Source of the DNA: a virus
Strand: one strand, 5' to 3'
Length of the DNA: 40,700 nt
IMG/VR virus record: IMGVR_UViG_3300044946_000010
Span: 1-40,700 of that record
Made by a program: the position numbers and the translations under genes. The first letter of the stretch is position 1. Each line of letters starts with the position of its first letter. Shown piece by piece: positions 1-7,787 of the stretch. The notes under the pieces were generated by a model. The model had not been told where the DNA came from. It saw nothing but the letters and a program-made list of their open reading frames with translations, and searched no databases.

Positions 1-98
1 CCTTGAAGCAAATTGTTCGAGGCTTGCGCGAGCTGTCGACGATGCTCGACCTCATTCGTTAGCATCAGCGGAACGCCTTGGTATCCCTTCTGAGTCAT
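1..98 (-). CDS. 5' part of 109-aa virion protein (duplicate created by the overlap)
   Basis: This is the first 32 codons of the protein encoded intact at 40342-40671, present again only because of the 127-base overlap. Its ATG (96-98) overlaps the TGA of the next gene (95-97) in an ATGA junction, which shows that the two genes are neighbours on the circular genome. It should not be counted as a separate gene. Confidence 0.9.
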   Translation of the reverse strand, partial: MTQKGYQGVPLMLTNEVEHRRQLAQASNNLLQ

Positions 99-127
99 CG
101 CCGCCCCGACATATGAATCGAATCTTC
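1..127. repeat. Terminal direct repeat (assembly overlap), left copy
   Basis: Bases 1-127 are identical to 40574-40700. A perfect 127-base overlap equals a common maximum assembly k-mer, so the simplest reading is a circular contig left unclipped rather than a packaged terminal repeat. The repeat cuts through a structural gene whose intact copy is at 40342-40671. Confidence 0.95.
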
Positions 128-1609
128 TGGAATCTCAACGCCCTGAAGATTCGTGAAGCTTCCAGTCGTCTGAATCCTAGCCCGTAGGTAGCGGCCATCG
201 GCCCTAGTCGGGCACTCGCCATTCAAATTGATCGCACTCGGTGCCGTGAAGGTAGGCGAATCGATCAGACGTTGACGGGTCCCGATCTGAATCGTGGGAT
301 TGCCGCCATCTACCATGGGCCGCGCGCTCGTCAAGAACGCCCGCTTACCAGCGAAGCCGAACTGCTCAAGTTCCACCGTATCGGCCGTCGCTGGAGCCGG
401 TGCCCCGGTGAAATAGTTCAGCTTGTGATTCGGATCGAAGGCCCCGATTAGTACTTGACCGCCAGTCCATACCCGAGAATCAAGAGAGAACGGCAGCGTA
501 TCGAGCGTGTAACCAGTGCTATCGAGCGAATCCAGCGAATAGCCCTGCGAGATCGCCCGGAAAATGTACTCCGCGCTGATCTGCGCGAAGCCCCATTTGT
601 CGAGCGCCCAGTTGTACACGAGCAACGAATCCGGAACGCCGCCAGGTGCCGAGGTCGACGGATAGAGCCACATCACTAGCCGATTCACTGGATCGACAGT
701 GCCGACCACGTTTGCGAGATAGGTAATGTTGATGTTCGACCAGAACGTCTTGTCTACGCGGTCAACGCCAATCGGTCGCGACATCGACCCATCGAATACA
801 TAGAAACCGTCTTCGCCGAGGTAGTAGACCAGCGAGCCGATCTGAGCAATGCTTTTCGGCGCAGGCGTGCCGCGCACACCTTCAGCCGGATAGAAGCCGA
901 AGACTGTCGGAGAACCTTGGAACACAACGCGGAACACTGCGCGCTCGAAGAAGATCGCGCCATCTGCGGTCCCAAGGTTGCCAACGATGCCTCGAATCCA
1001 ACCCTGATCGCCCGGGATGATCTGCGAGCCTGCCAGCAACTGAGCCTCTTGCACGCTGCCGGCGGCCGGCCATGTGGTCGGGTCATCGATCGCACACCAC
1101 TGAACGCGTTGTGGCTGCTCGCCGTTCGTGCCGTCGAAGGTGTTCGCCACCATCACGAAATCCTTGATCGTCGCGATGTAGCGCGCCTGCGGGGCTGCCG
1201 CGGCGAGATCGGCAAATTTAGTGCTGGAATTGAGAGTGAACGATTGAAGATTCTGAGACTGAGCCGCACCGATGATACGCTGACCATACTGAGTGAAGTA
1301 CCATCCGTCACCAGACGGAACCGCATATCCGCCTACTTTGCTGACGTTTGCGAAAGCCGTGTTACCAGGCGAAAGTTCGTAGAGTGAATTAGCATCGCCA
1401 GCGAACACATAGTTGTTCGCGCCCGTATCGATCGCAATCAAAGCACCGAGGCATTGCTTAGCCAAAGCATTGCTGCTGTAGTTCGAGAGCGTCCCAACGG
1501 GCCCCCATGATTCTTTCGTTCGAGGGAACAGGTTGACCACATTCGCAGACGCGCCTTCCGCATTGTTCGGCGGAAGGTCTGGCGCATAGTTGGCGATAGG
1601 GAGCAGCAT
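95..1609 (-). CDS. P22 gp10-like tail / packaged-DNA stabilisation protein
   Basis: A 504-aa protein rich in beta strands and Gly/aromatic turns, with the opening pattern NLFPRTKESWGPVG near residues 27-40 that I associate with P22 gp10-type hub proteins. In P22, gp10 closes the portal-adaptor channel after DNA packaging, and its usual length is about 470 aa. The gene follows the adaptor gene, with its ATG overlapping the adaptor stop at 1609, and precedes the small virion protein in an ATGA overlap. This is the same order as portal completion proteins in short-tailed phages. The functional name rests on sequence style and position, so it could be another beta-propeller-like tail hub protein. 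Confidence 0.65.
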   Translation of the reverse strand: MLLPIANYAPDLPPNNAEGASANVVNLFPRTKESWGPVGTLSNYSSNALAKQCLGALIAIDTGANNYVFAGDANSLYELSPGNTAFANVSKVGGYAVPSGDGWYFTQYGQRIIGAAQSQNLQSFTLNSSTKFADLAAAAPQARYIATIKDFVMVANTFDGTNGEQPQRVQWCAIDDPTTWPAAGSVQEAQLLAGSQIIPGDQGWIRGIVGNLGTADGAIFFERAVFRVVFQGSPTVFGFYPAEGVRGTPAPKSIAQIGSLVYYLGEDGFYVFDGSMSRPIGVDRVDKTFWSNINITYLANVVGTVDPVNRLVMWLYPSTSAPGGVPDSLLVYNWALDKWGFAQISAEYIFRAISQGYSLDSLDSTGYTLDTLPFSLDSRVWTGGQVLIGAFDPNHKLNYFTGAPAPATADTVELEQFGFAGKRAFLTSARPMVDGGNPTIQIGTRQRLIDSPTFTAPSAINLNGECPTRADGRYLRARIQTTGSFTNLQGVEIPEDSIHMSGRR

Positions 1610-2292
1610 CAGGCGGCCACCATCGCGAGAGAGGAGCCGGAGATTTCCTCGGCCTTATCCGTCAGGACGAATTTCGCCAAGCCGTCTTGATAGATGCCAT
1701 CCCACATTTGAAGACCTTCCGCGTCCTTGTTGAAGCGCGCCGCGTATTTCAGGCATGCAGCCAAGAGAACTGTGGGGATCAAGTTCACCATCCACGTAGT
1801 GCTGTTCACCGTCGTCAGTTGTGGCGATCTCATCCAATATGTCCCCGTGAGCGCATAAGCACTGTCCGGATACGGACCGAATACGAAATTTTGTCCAAGG
1901 CGAGCGAAGTATTGCGGGATACCGCCAGCAGCTTGGCTCGGAAACTGCGTATAGATGAATTCGGATGTCTTGCGTTCGACTTCGAAAGTTTGCCCACTCG
2001 CCGACACCAACATAATCTTCATGCCGAGATAGCCGTTAGGCAGAGCAGTTCCAGCCCCCACCGTCGTCGAACTGAATGGCGCCTCGATCGCCTGGACGCC
2101 CTTCCCTTGGTTGATGGAGAAGATATCGCGATAGATATCTGCTTCTGCCAACTGGATGAAATAGTCGATCCAGCCGCCGAGATCCGAGCGCGCGAACCAG
2201 TCCTGAATCGCCTGCTTCAGCGAGTTGTAGTCATAGACTCCCGCAACGCCTGCGGGAGTTCCTCCGCTTATTGGTGAGACGAAAATGGTCAC
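1609..2292 (-). CDS. Head-tail adaptor protein (P22 gp4 / SU10 adaptor-like)
   Basis: A 227-aa protein. The N-terminal half has the alpha-helical pattern of portal adaptors (QDWFARSDLGGWIDYFIQLA near residues 31-50). The middle carries a beta-rich segment with the recurring adaptor pattern IPQYFARLGQNFVFGPYP (about 124-141), followed by a C-terminal helix with cumulative Ala/Leu packing. Adaptors of this family form a ring under the portal and bind the tail hub. The partner proteins are here: an SU10-type portal at 9632-11782 and the gp10-like gene directly downstream. The start ATG at 2292 lies 48 nt after the tailspike stop. Confidence 0.75.
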   Translation of the reverse strand: MTIFVSPISGGTPAGVAGVYDYNSLKQAIQDWFARSDLGGWIDYFIQLAEADIYRDIFSINQGKGVQAIEAPFSSTTVGAGTALPNGYLGMKIMLVSASGQTFEVERKTSEFIYTQFPSQAAGGIPQYFARLGQNFVFGPYPDSAYALTGTYWMRSPQLTTVNSTTWMVNLIPTVLLAACLKYAARFNKDAEGLQMWDGIYQDGLAKFVLTDKAEEISGSSLAMVAA

Positions 2293-2340
2293 AATGTCAC
2301 CTTAATGAACTACCCATGCACTATCGCTAGTAGAGCGCGC

Positions 2341-4101
2341 TCACTGCTTGAAGTAATTCAACTGCCCGATCAGCGTGCTAGAGTTCGAGAAATTACTGTT
2401 GGTGAGCGAACCCGTTCCACTAGTGCCCTGAATGTAAAGATTGACGGTTGTTCCGCCTGCGGCGGCTTCGGCCAAAATCGGACCGGTCAATAATGCCATA
2501 CCGGAAGAACCAAGGACTGGGGATACACCACCATAGTAGAAGCCGCTGGCTGGTCCAGCCTGAATCGGCAATCCAGTTAGCGTCGCCGCACCGGTGGACG
2601 AACCGACCGCTGACAGGGATACATAGAACTGCACGGATACCTGCATCCCCTTGACTTCATATTCGCATGACTGTGTGTTGTATGTGAGTCCTGTCGTGCC
2701 ACCCCCAAATGCAATGCCAAGCGCGCACGAAGCGGGGCCGCCATTGATGCGGTTGCCGCTCGAACTGCCGGTTTCGGTGATGCCGTTATATGCAAGGACC
2801 GTATTGCCAGTTTGAGTCATCGCATGCAATTCGCTGCTCGTCGTGTTGTTCAAGACGACTGCATACGAACCATTATTGCTTTTGTTGTAGTTATGGATAT
2901 CGGAGTCGATAGTCACATTATTCGAGTTTGTGACATAGACTCCATCGTCAGCGGTCGCGATATGCAGTCCACGTACGGTCGTGTACGTCACACCATTCAT
3001 TAGAAATGCATACGTAGCGCTATTACCGGCCCAGACGTTGGAGAACATCACATCCTTCACGCCCTGAGCATTCGTGCCCTGCTGTAGGGTGATGCTTGGT
3101 CCGCTAGTGGTGTCAGAGACGATGTTGCTGAAGTGACCAAACTGGCACGGCACAGTGCTTTGCACGAAGGAATAGCCGCACAGAGCCCATCCATTGATGC
3201 CGTTTTCAGCCTCATCATTGCTGAACTTTGAGCCAGCGAAGTATCGAAGTTCATAACCGATATTCGAAACCCCCTGTACGGTCGTGTTCGTGACGATCAG
3301 CGCGTTATTTGGCATCGCGTCTGAAACATTCGTCGGTACGCCGCCGTACAGTCCGTCATAATTTTGCTGGGCGCCAGAACCATACACCCGCACGTTATCA
3401 ATAACTGTCTGCCACTGGTCCTGCATATCGAGTGCATGGCGGCAACCCGTGAAGAACATATCCCGAATAATGCCGCTGTTGACATATGTGAAGCTGATTC
3501 CGTGTGCACTGGTGTTTGACAATCCAGGGCACTGAATCCACATCGACTCAACTCCTGTGTGGTTGTCAACTGCTGAGAGCGTACCATTGTCAACGACGGC
3601 GGCCGCGTTGGCCGTCATAATCAACGCTGTCGCCTCTCGACTAGCACCAACTAGCACGACACCGCTGCGGCCCGTCAGGTTCAGCGACGCGCTGATTTTG
3701 TACTTTCCCGGAGGGAAGTACACAATACCGCCGTTCTGTACGACGCTGGTGACCGTAGAAAAATAGTTGATCGCGTTTTGGATGCCGGTTGTGCTATCGG
3801 CTATGCCGGTCGGATCAACTCCAGAGAAGTCAAGTACAGAGATCCAATCCTGGAATTTATTCGTCAGTGGTCGTGCAACACTCCCGGTCGCCCCTTGCAA
3901 ATACTGAAGCTGGCTCGTAGCTCCTGTGGCTGTAGTCGCTCCTGTACCACCAGAGGCAATAGGAAGCGGATTTGTAAGCCCGATCGTGGCAGCATTCAGC
4001 GTGCCATCAATCGTAACGTTATTGAAATGCGGAGAGGGATAACTCTGCGCGAGCGCCAGCATAGGCAGCCAAAGCACCGAGATCAGGATTCTTTTGATCA
4101 T
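2341..4101 (-). CDS. Tailspike with pectate-lyase-like beta-helix and N-terminal signal peptide
   Basis: A 586-aa protein from the ATG at 4101, one base after the upstream stop (4103-4105). An open frame extends to 4206, but that part overlaps the upstream gene and looks non-coding. Residues 1-18 form a classic Sec signal: MIKR, a hydrophobic core, then LALAQ at the likely cleavage site. Residues about 85-150 hold the pectate-lyase superfamily pattern (VLDFSGVDPTGIADSTTGIQ, then GGIVYFPPGKYKIS), followed by Asn/Ser/Thr-rich repeats typical of a right-handed beta-helix, and a small beta-rich C-terminal domain. It probably binds or cleaves host surface polysaccharide. The secretion signal is odd for a virion protein assembled in the cytoplasm. 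Confidence 0.8.
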   Translation of the reverse strand: MIKRILISVLWLPMLALAQSYPSPHFNNVTIDGTLNAATIGLTNPLPIASGGTGATTATGATSQLQYLQGATGSVARPLTNKFQDWISVLDFSGVDPTGIADSTTGIQNAINYFSTVTSVVQNGGIVYFPPGKYKISASLNLTGRSGVVLVGASREATALIMTANAAAVVDNGTLSAVDNHTGVESMWIQCPGLSNTSAHGISFTYVNSGIIRDMFFTGCRHALDMQDQWQTVIDNVRVYGSGAQQNYDGLYGGVPTNVSDAMPNNALIVTNTTVQGVSNIGYELRYFAGSKFSNDEAENGINGWALCGYSFVQSTVPCQFGHFSNIVSDTTSGPSITLQQGTNAQGVKDVMFSNVWAGNSATYAFLMNGVTYTTVRGLHIATADDGVYVTNSNNVTIDSDIHNYNKSNNGSYAVVLNNTTSSELHAMTQTGNTVLAYNGITETGSSSGNRINGGPASCALGIAFGGGTTGLTYNTQSCEYEVKGMQVSVQFYVSLSAVGSSTGAATLTGLPIQAGPASGFYYGGVSPVLGSSGMALLTGPILAEAAAGGTTVNLYIQGTSGTGSLTNSNFSNSSTLIGQLNYFKQ

Positions 4102-4102
4102 G

Positions 4103-4441
4103 TCAGGATACCGAGATGACGCCGCCGTTGTTCCAAAGTTTCCCAGTGGATGCGGGCAATGTTGTCGTGCCAATCGCGCCCACCATATCCAAGAGCTGAA
4201 CGTCATTCACTGTCGTCGTTGTGATGTTGATACCGCTGATGACGAACTGATATCGACCATCGGCAGCATAGAACGAGAAATTCCCGAGAGAGTCCGTCGT
4301 CAGCGGGTTCAGAGCGACAGTCACACCGTTATCGGAATAGATTGTGGCAGGCGTTCCAGCAGGGTAAATATTCACCTGAACGCTCGCCCCAGAGATCGGA
4401 ATCCCGCTATTCCCAGCGATGCTGCTGAGATACTTTTCCAT
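4103..4441 (-). CDS. Small Ig-like / carboxypeptidase-regulatory-like tail protein
   Basis: A 112-aa protein. The start is taken at the ATG at 4441, two bases after the TGA of the upstream gene; the open frame runs further upstream, but that part is a shadow of the 102-aa gene. The pattern ISGASVQVNIYPAGTPATIY followed by TDSLGNFSFYAADGRYQF resembles transthyretin-like or carboxypeptidase-regulatory beta-sandwich domains often found in phage tail and baseplate proteins. It sits directly before the tailspike gene and may form its attachment collar, which is inference. Confidence 0.65.
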   Translation of the reverse strand: MEKYLSSIAGNSGIPISGASVQVNIYPAGTPATIYSDNGVTVALNPLTTDSLGNFSFYAADGRYQFVISGINITTTTVNDVQLLDMVGAIGTTTLPASTGKLWNNGGVISVS

Positions 4442-4443
4442 GG

Positions 4444-4752
4444 TCAGATCTTCCGATTGGTCGTCCGGTATGCCGCGTATTCTGGACCCTTCAGGATCTT
4501 CGCCACATACGGCCAGTGGTCCTTGTTCATGAAGTCCCAGCCGTACTGATTGCGGATCTTCAGCAACTCCACGACCGGCACGTTCATCGTCTGATGCAGG
4601 CCGTCCGGCATCCGCTCTGCGGTATTCTCTGCCGCGCGGCATTCGTGCGCATACTGAAGCGCCTTCTCTACGTCCTGCTCGTAGCTCACGAAGATCTTTC
4701 CGTCTTCCTCGTGATAGGCCGTGCGCATCCCGTCGGGGCTGTTCGTGGTCAT
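4444..4752 (-). CDS. Hypothetical 102-aa protein between tail genes
   Basis: A soluble, charged 102-aa protein that I cannot assign to a named family. It has an acidic first third (EEDGKIFVSYEQDVEKAL) and a basic, aromatic-rich C-terminus. It lies in the late tail operon, 13 nt after the 98-aa gene, and its stop is two bases from the start of the Ig-like gene, so it is almost certainly co-translated with tail proteins. It could be a tail assembly factor or a minor virion protein. Confidence 0.65.
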   Translation of the reverse strand: MTTNSPDGMRTAYHEEDGKIFVSYEQDVEKALQYAHECRAAENTAERMPDGLHQTMNVPVVELLKIRNQYGWDFMNKDHWPYVAKILKGPEYAAYRTTNRKI

Positions 4753-4765
4753 GGCTTATCTCAAA

Positions 4766-5062
4766 CTAGTGAGTAACAGCGACAATATTCAGCGTGCCGC
4801 CTGCTGTATCTTGAATCACGGCAATCATTTCGCCCGCTTGGATGCGGATGATGTACGGCGGATCGCTAGCCTTGATCAGCATGTCTTTCGTTGTGGCAGT
4901 CGGATTTGCGCCGACAGCGACATGACAATTGGCCGTTGCTGAAATTTGCACAGCTTGCTGTGTATCAGTGAATGCCGAGGACTGCGCAGAAGTCCCGGAG
5001 AACGTGACGTTCTGACCGGTCCCAGCAATCGGACGCCAGATCGAAATAGGTGACCAAGCCAT
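4766..5062 (-). CDS. Small beta-rich virion protein (hypothetical)
   Basis: A 98-aa protein rich in Thr, Ala and Val with alternating beta patterning and no charged helices, the style of a small phage structural protein. It is the first gene after a strong intrinsic terminator at 5075-5100, so its expression depends on read-through or a promoter I cannot see. Position between the capsid block and the tail block would fit a minor head or tail component; I do not recognise a named family. Confidence 0.6.
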   Translation of the reverse strand: MAWSPISIWRPIAGTGQNVTFSGTSAQSSAFTDTQQAVQISATANCHVAVGANPTATTKDMLIKASDPPYIIRIQAGEMIAVIQDTAGGTLNIVAVTH

Positions 5063-5074
5063 TTATTTGCCCCA

Positions 5075-5100
5075 ATAAAAACGGGCGACCGAAGCCGCCC
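5075..5100 (-). terminator. Intrinsic terminator downstream of capsid block
   Basis: On the minus strand a 7-bp stem (arms 5094-5100 and 5083-5089, with one G-U pair) closes a UUCG loop (5090-5093) and is followed by five Ts (5077-5081). It lies 19 nt after the 234-aa gene and just before the next gene, so it should reduce transcription of the tail genes relative to the capsid. Confidence 0.85.
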
Positions 5101-5118
5101 CTAAGTGTTGCGTAGCGG

Positions 5119-5823
5119 TTAAGTGTACGTGCCGCGGGCCGTGGTCTGCCACGTTGCAGTCGGGCTTGCGCCCAAGGCAGTGACCGTCACGATGCCTTCT
5201 AGCCATGTGCCGCTTGCGATCGTTTGGGTGGCACCCGAAAGCGTCCAACCCGTGTTCGTCACAATCGTCCATGCATTTGCATCAGCACTCGATTTGATGA
5301 AACGAAGCCGGTAAGTTGCGCCAACCTTAACCGACCACATCGAGGCAACCAAGTTGGCGACCGTCGGCAGCGTGGCGTTTGCTGCCCCACCGAGAGTTCC
5401 ACTCAGATTCAGATCAACGCATGCCGAACCGCCGGTCACGTTTGCTGCGGTCAGCGTCGTGCTGGAGGTGGACGTATTCGTGTTGAACGAAACCGTCGGC
5501 TCGCCATCAAGAATGACTTGAGCCGAACCCGGAGCCACTTCGATCACGGTGGCGGCAGCGCCGGCAGGAATTGCGATACCGTTTGCAGCAACGTTGCCAT
5601 TGATCGTGTCAGTACCATTGCCATACAGACGAATTGCGTTCACCGTATTGTTCAGCAGGAACCCGCGCCACGATCCAGAGGAGAGTTGCGGCAATGCCAC
5701 GCCATCCCCAGAGTTCGTGCCAGCGGTAACGGCCGTCGAGGTATTGACGGTAGTGAAGTCTTCGTTGATGACCGTCGCGCCCGCTTGCGTACGCGTGGTG
5801 CCGGCCGTGATGATGCTTCCCAT
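5119..5823 (-). CDS. Capsid-associated structural protein (decoration or head-fibre candidate)
   Basis: A 234-aa protein very rich in Thr, Ala, Gly, Ser and Val, with many short beta strands and repeated NTSTSSTTL-like stretches. The N-terminal segment ITAGTTRTQAGATVIN resembles the entry strands of head decoration or fibre proteins. It lies immediately downstream of the capsid gene, separated by a 10-bp hairpin, and has a good Shine-Dalgarno (AGGAGAATC) before the ATG at 5823. High-level co-expression with the coat protein fits a decoration role. The family is not recognised with certainty. Confidence 0.6.
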   Translation of the reverse strand: MGSIITAGTTRTQAGATVINEDFTTVNTSTAVTAGTNSGDGVALPQLSSGSWRGFLLNNTVNAIRLYGNGTDTINGNVAANGIAIPAGAAATVIEVAPGSAQVILDGEPTVSFNTNTSTSSTTLTAANVTGGSACVDLNLSGTLGGAANATLPTVANLVASMWSVKVGATYRLRFIKSSADANAWTIVTNTGWTLSGATQTIASGTWLEGIVTVTALGASPTATWQTTARGTYT

Positions 5824-5847
5824 TTGATTCTCCTGAATTCAATGTGA

Positions 5848-5873
5848 GAGCGGCCGGTTTGCGCCGGCCGCTC
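5848..5873 (-). promoter_or_regulatory. 10-bp GC-rich hairpin after the capsid gene
   Basis: A perfect 10-bp inverted repeat (5848-5857 with 5864-5873, 6-nt loop) starts 3 nt after the capsid stop codon. No T-run follows on either strand, so it is not a standard intrinsic terminator. It more likely protects the capsid mRNA 3' end or acts as a processing or attenuation site. Confidence 0.6.
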
Positions 5874-5876
5874 CGA

Positions 5877-6482
5877 TCAGCCGAGCGTATCGTAGATCGC
5901 GCCGTGGGCCTTCTCGTTCGACATTTCGAGGCAATAGTCGACCAGAAGCATCTTCTTGTCGCTGTCACCGGTCTTCGCGAGCGGAACGGTCTGGAACGGA
6001 CGCAGATACGCGACACGCACATAGTTCGGATTGATGAAAAAGCAATCAGCCGAATGCGCAAGGAAGATGTCCGGCACGATCTTGACTTGACCGAAATCGC
6101 CTTCATAGATCGCGACAGCCGTGCGCAGCACTTGATCTTCCACTTCCGTGAAACGCGTGCCCGGACCCGTGAACTTCGAGATGTTCGTCTTGTTCACCGG
6201 CGAGACCAGCGCGTATTCCGGGCTTTCACCGGACGACGAGAAGATCTTCTGAAGCACCGAAATCACTTGCGCTTCCGTGATCGCGACCGGCGTGCCGTCA
6301 TACGTGCGGGTGCTCGAACCATCGGTCCAGCCGTTCGCGGCCAGCGACGGGTTTGCACCGCCGTTACCGTTCTGGAAAACCGTGTTCGTGTACAGCCAGC
6401 ACGGCAGACCAGCAGTGAGCGACGGCGTAGCCGACGAGCCTGCGTTCTTCGCCTTGTTCTGCGTCAGAACACCTTCGATATC
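5877..6482 (-). CDS. Major capsid protein, exon 2 (SU10/DUF5309-like)
   Basis: This encodes the C-terminal 201 residues of the coat protein. The exon opens with DIEGVLTQNKAKNAGSS, the direct continuation of ...KKSKELKR at the end of exon 1, and later contains the coat-type beta-rich segment VKIVPDIFLAHSADCFFINP and a PLAKTGDSDKK loop. Joined to exon 1 (7404-7772) it gives a 324-aa protein of normal length for this coat family. An ATG at 6485 allows an apparent independent ORF, but its first codon comes from the intron's last bases. The intron between the exons must be removed from the RNA to make full-length protein. Confidence 0.9.
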   Translation of the reverse strand, partial: DIEGVLTQNKAKNAGSSATPSLTAGLPCWLYTNTVFQNGNGGANPSLAANGWTDGSSTRTYDGTPVAITEAQVISVLQKIFSSSGESPEYALVSPVNKTNISKFTGPGTRFTEVEDQVLRTAVAIYEGDFGQVKIVPDIFLAHSADCFFINPNYVRVAYLRPFQTVPLAKTGDSDKKMLLVDYCLEMSNEKAHGAIYDTLG

Positions 6483-7403
6483 CATCAGTTACGCTAAGGC
6501 TCTTTATCCTTAGCTCTCCGGCTTTCGTCGGAGTGTCGGACTATATCTCCAACCACTTGTTGCTCTTGCTACGGTTCGCCGCCCAAGTCAGGATTTGAAG
6601 GTTCCACTCGACATGCAATCCGCACACGTTCTTGCCGTTCAACGGCACGACATGATCGACCTCATGCTGAACGCCCGTCTCTTCGGTAAGACGCTTCGCT
6701 TCAACATAGATCGCTTCGATTGCTTTCAAGTCTGCCCATCCGGGAGTCGCCTGCAACTTTTGCGCTCGCCGCTTGGCCCATTTCGCCAGATAAGCCGACT
6801 TGTTCTGCCGATAGTGCTCCCGTCCGTACTCAAGCAGCGCTTGCCGTACTTCAGGGCTTGATTCCTTCCTTTCCTTTCGTTTAGCTAGGAGTTCGTCACG
6901 ATTCTCGATCCATCTTTGAGTGTGACGCTCTTTATCGCGCGCTTTCACTTCTTCGCGCGCCTGATAAGTCTTGGTTCGCTCCAGAACCGCATCGCGATTC
7001 TTGACGTAGTAGTCGGCCATGTACTGCTTGATTTCCGACGCCTTGACTTTTCGGCGCACTGCGCACTGCACTAAACGCTTTTCTCGGTTCGCATCGTAAG
7101 TGCGTTTCGAGGCTACTGCGTAACAGCTTTTGCAGGATGAGGTTAGCTTGCCTTTGCTCCGATAGAAATCAGAAAAAGACTTCTCAATCTTGCATTTAGA
7201 ACAACACTTGGTTGCCGGGCACTCGTGGGAATCCATAACCCAATTTTACGGAAATTGGGCTGTATTTCCTAGTCTCTGAACCTTCCAGTCGTTACCTTCT
7301 GGCTTGGCTGCTGATTGGCTTGCGGGCGGTGTCAACCCGTTTAGCTTTCCAGACAATTCACCCGGTGTTTACTCGCTACTTACGCAGCGAGGGCGCGAAA
7401 TCC
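6483..7403 (-). ncRNA. Group I self-splicing intron in the capsid gene
   Basis: A 921-nt insertion interrupts the coat gene between Arg123 (CGT) and Asp124. The 5' exon ends in U and the intron ends in G, as group I introns require. The intron holds the conserved core elements: an R-type (P7 5') sequence GTTCAGAGACTAG at 7269-7281 and an S-type (P7 3') sequence GAGATATAGTCC at 6538-6549, whose GACTA/TAGTC bases can pair. A possible P1 uses exon GCGU with an intron GCGC guide. An HNH endonuclease ORF fills the loop between R and S. Exact splicing restores a continuous coat protein, which is strong support for the boundaries. Confidence 0.9.
6541..7236 (-). CDS. Intron-encoded HNH homing endonuclease
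   Basis: A 231-aa protein. It begins with a zinc-finger-like Cys cluster (C11, C12, C15, then C35 and C38) and a long, highly charged helical middle (residues about 60-165). It ends in an HNH motif, with HEVDHVVPLNGKNVCGLH and then NLQILTWAANRSKSNKW (about 189-228). Such enzymes cut intron-less alleles so that repair copies the intron. The TAG stop lies inside the intron's P7 3' core sequence, so the ORF and ribozyme are tightly interlocked. The start is the ATG at 7236, 23 nt after the capsid-gene intron core begins to give way to AT-rich sequence. No strong Shine-Dalgarno is visible, so expression may be low. Confidence 0.9.
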   Translation of the reverse strand: MDSHECPATKCCSKCKIEKSFSDFYRSKGKLTSSCKSCYAVASKRTYDANREKRLVQCAVRRKVKASEIKQYMADYYVKNRDAVLERTKTYQAREEVKARDKERHTQRWIENRDELLAKRKERKESSPEVRQALLEYGREHYRQNKSAYLAKWAKRRAQKLQATPGWADLKAIEAIYVEAKRLTEETGVQHEVDHVVPLNGKNVCGLHVEWNLQILTWAANRSKSNKWLEI

Positions 7404-7772
7404 ACGCTTCAGCTCCTTCGACTTCTTCATGAGCTGATAGCCCATCTTGTTCGTTCCGCCCGCGGCGATCACGGCCTGACCCTTGCCGGAGAGCTGGACG
7501 ACCTTGTTCGACGTCTGGACGTAGTTGCCCATACGAGCAGTCGGAACGAGAGCCTGAGCGGCCGGATCGTCACCTTCGATCTGGGCGTTGTTCAAGTTCT
7601 GCGCGGCCAGAGAATCGGTATCCCACTCATGATTCCCTTGAGTGGCCCGGTTCTTCTTGCTCATGTTGAGCAGAGGCGTCTTGTACGGATCGACGTTGAA
7701 GATGAGATTCGAGAGGTCTTCTCGAATGTTCGTTTGCTGATACGTTTGGTAAGTATTGCTCGGCACGCTCAT
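7404..7772 (-). CDS. Major capsid protein, exon 1 (SU10/DUF5309-like)
   Basis: This encodes residues 1-123 of the coat protein. The N-terminal pattern TNIREDLSNLIFNVDPYKTP followed by ..TQGNHEWDTDSLA is characteristic of the DUF5309/SU10 coat family, and the exon ends ..MGYQLMKKSKELKR. Without splicing, translation would add seven intron-coded residues and stop at 7380-7382, giving a 130-aa truncated product. GGAGGG stands just before the ATG at 7772. The scaffold gene lies directly upstream, the usual capsid gene order. Confidence 0.9.
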
Positions 7773-7787
7773 GGCGCCCTCCTATTA

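Noticed and set aside
4103-4206. N-terminal extension of the tailspike up to 4206
   Set aside because: It lies inside the coding part of the upstream Ig-like gene and has shadow composition; the ATG at 4101 with the signal peptide fits the gene spacing.
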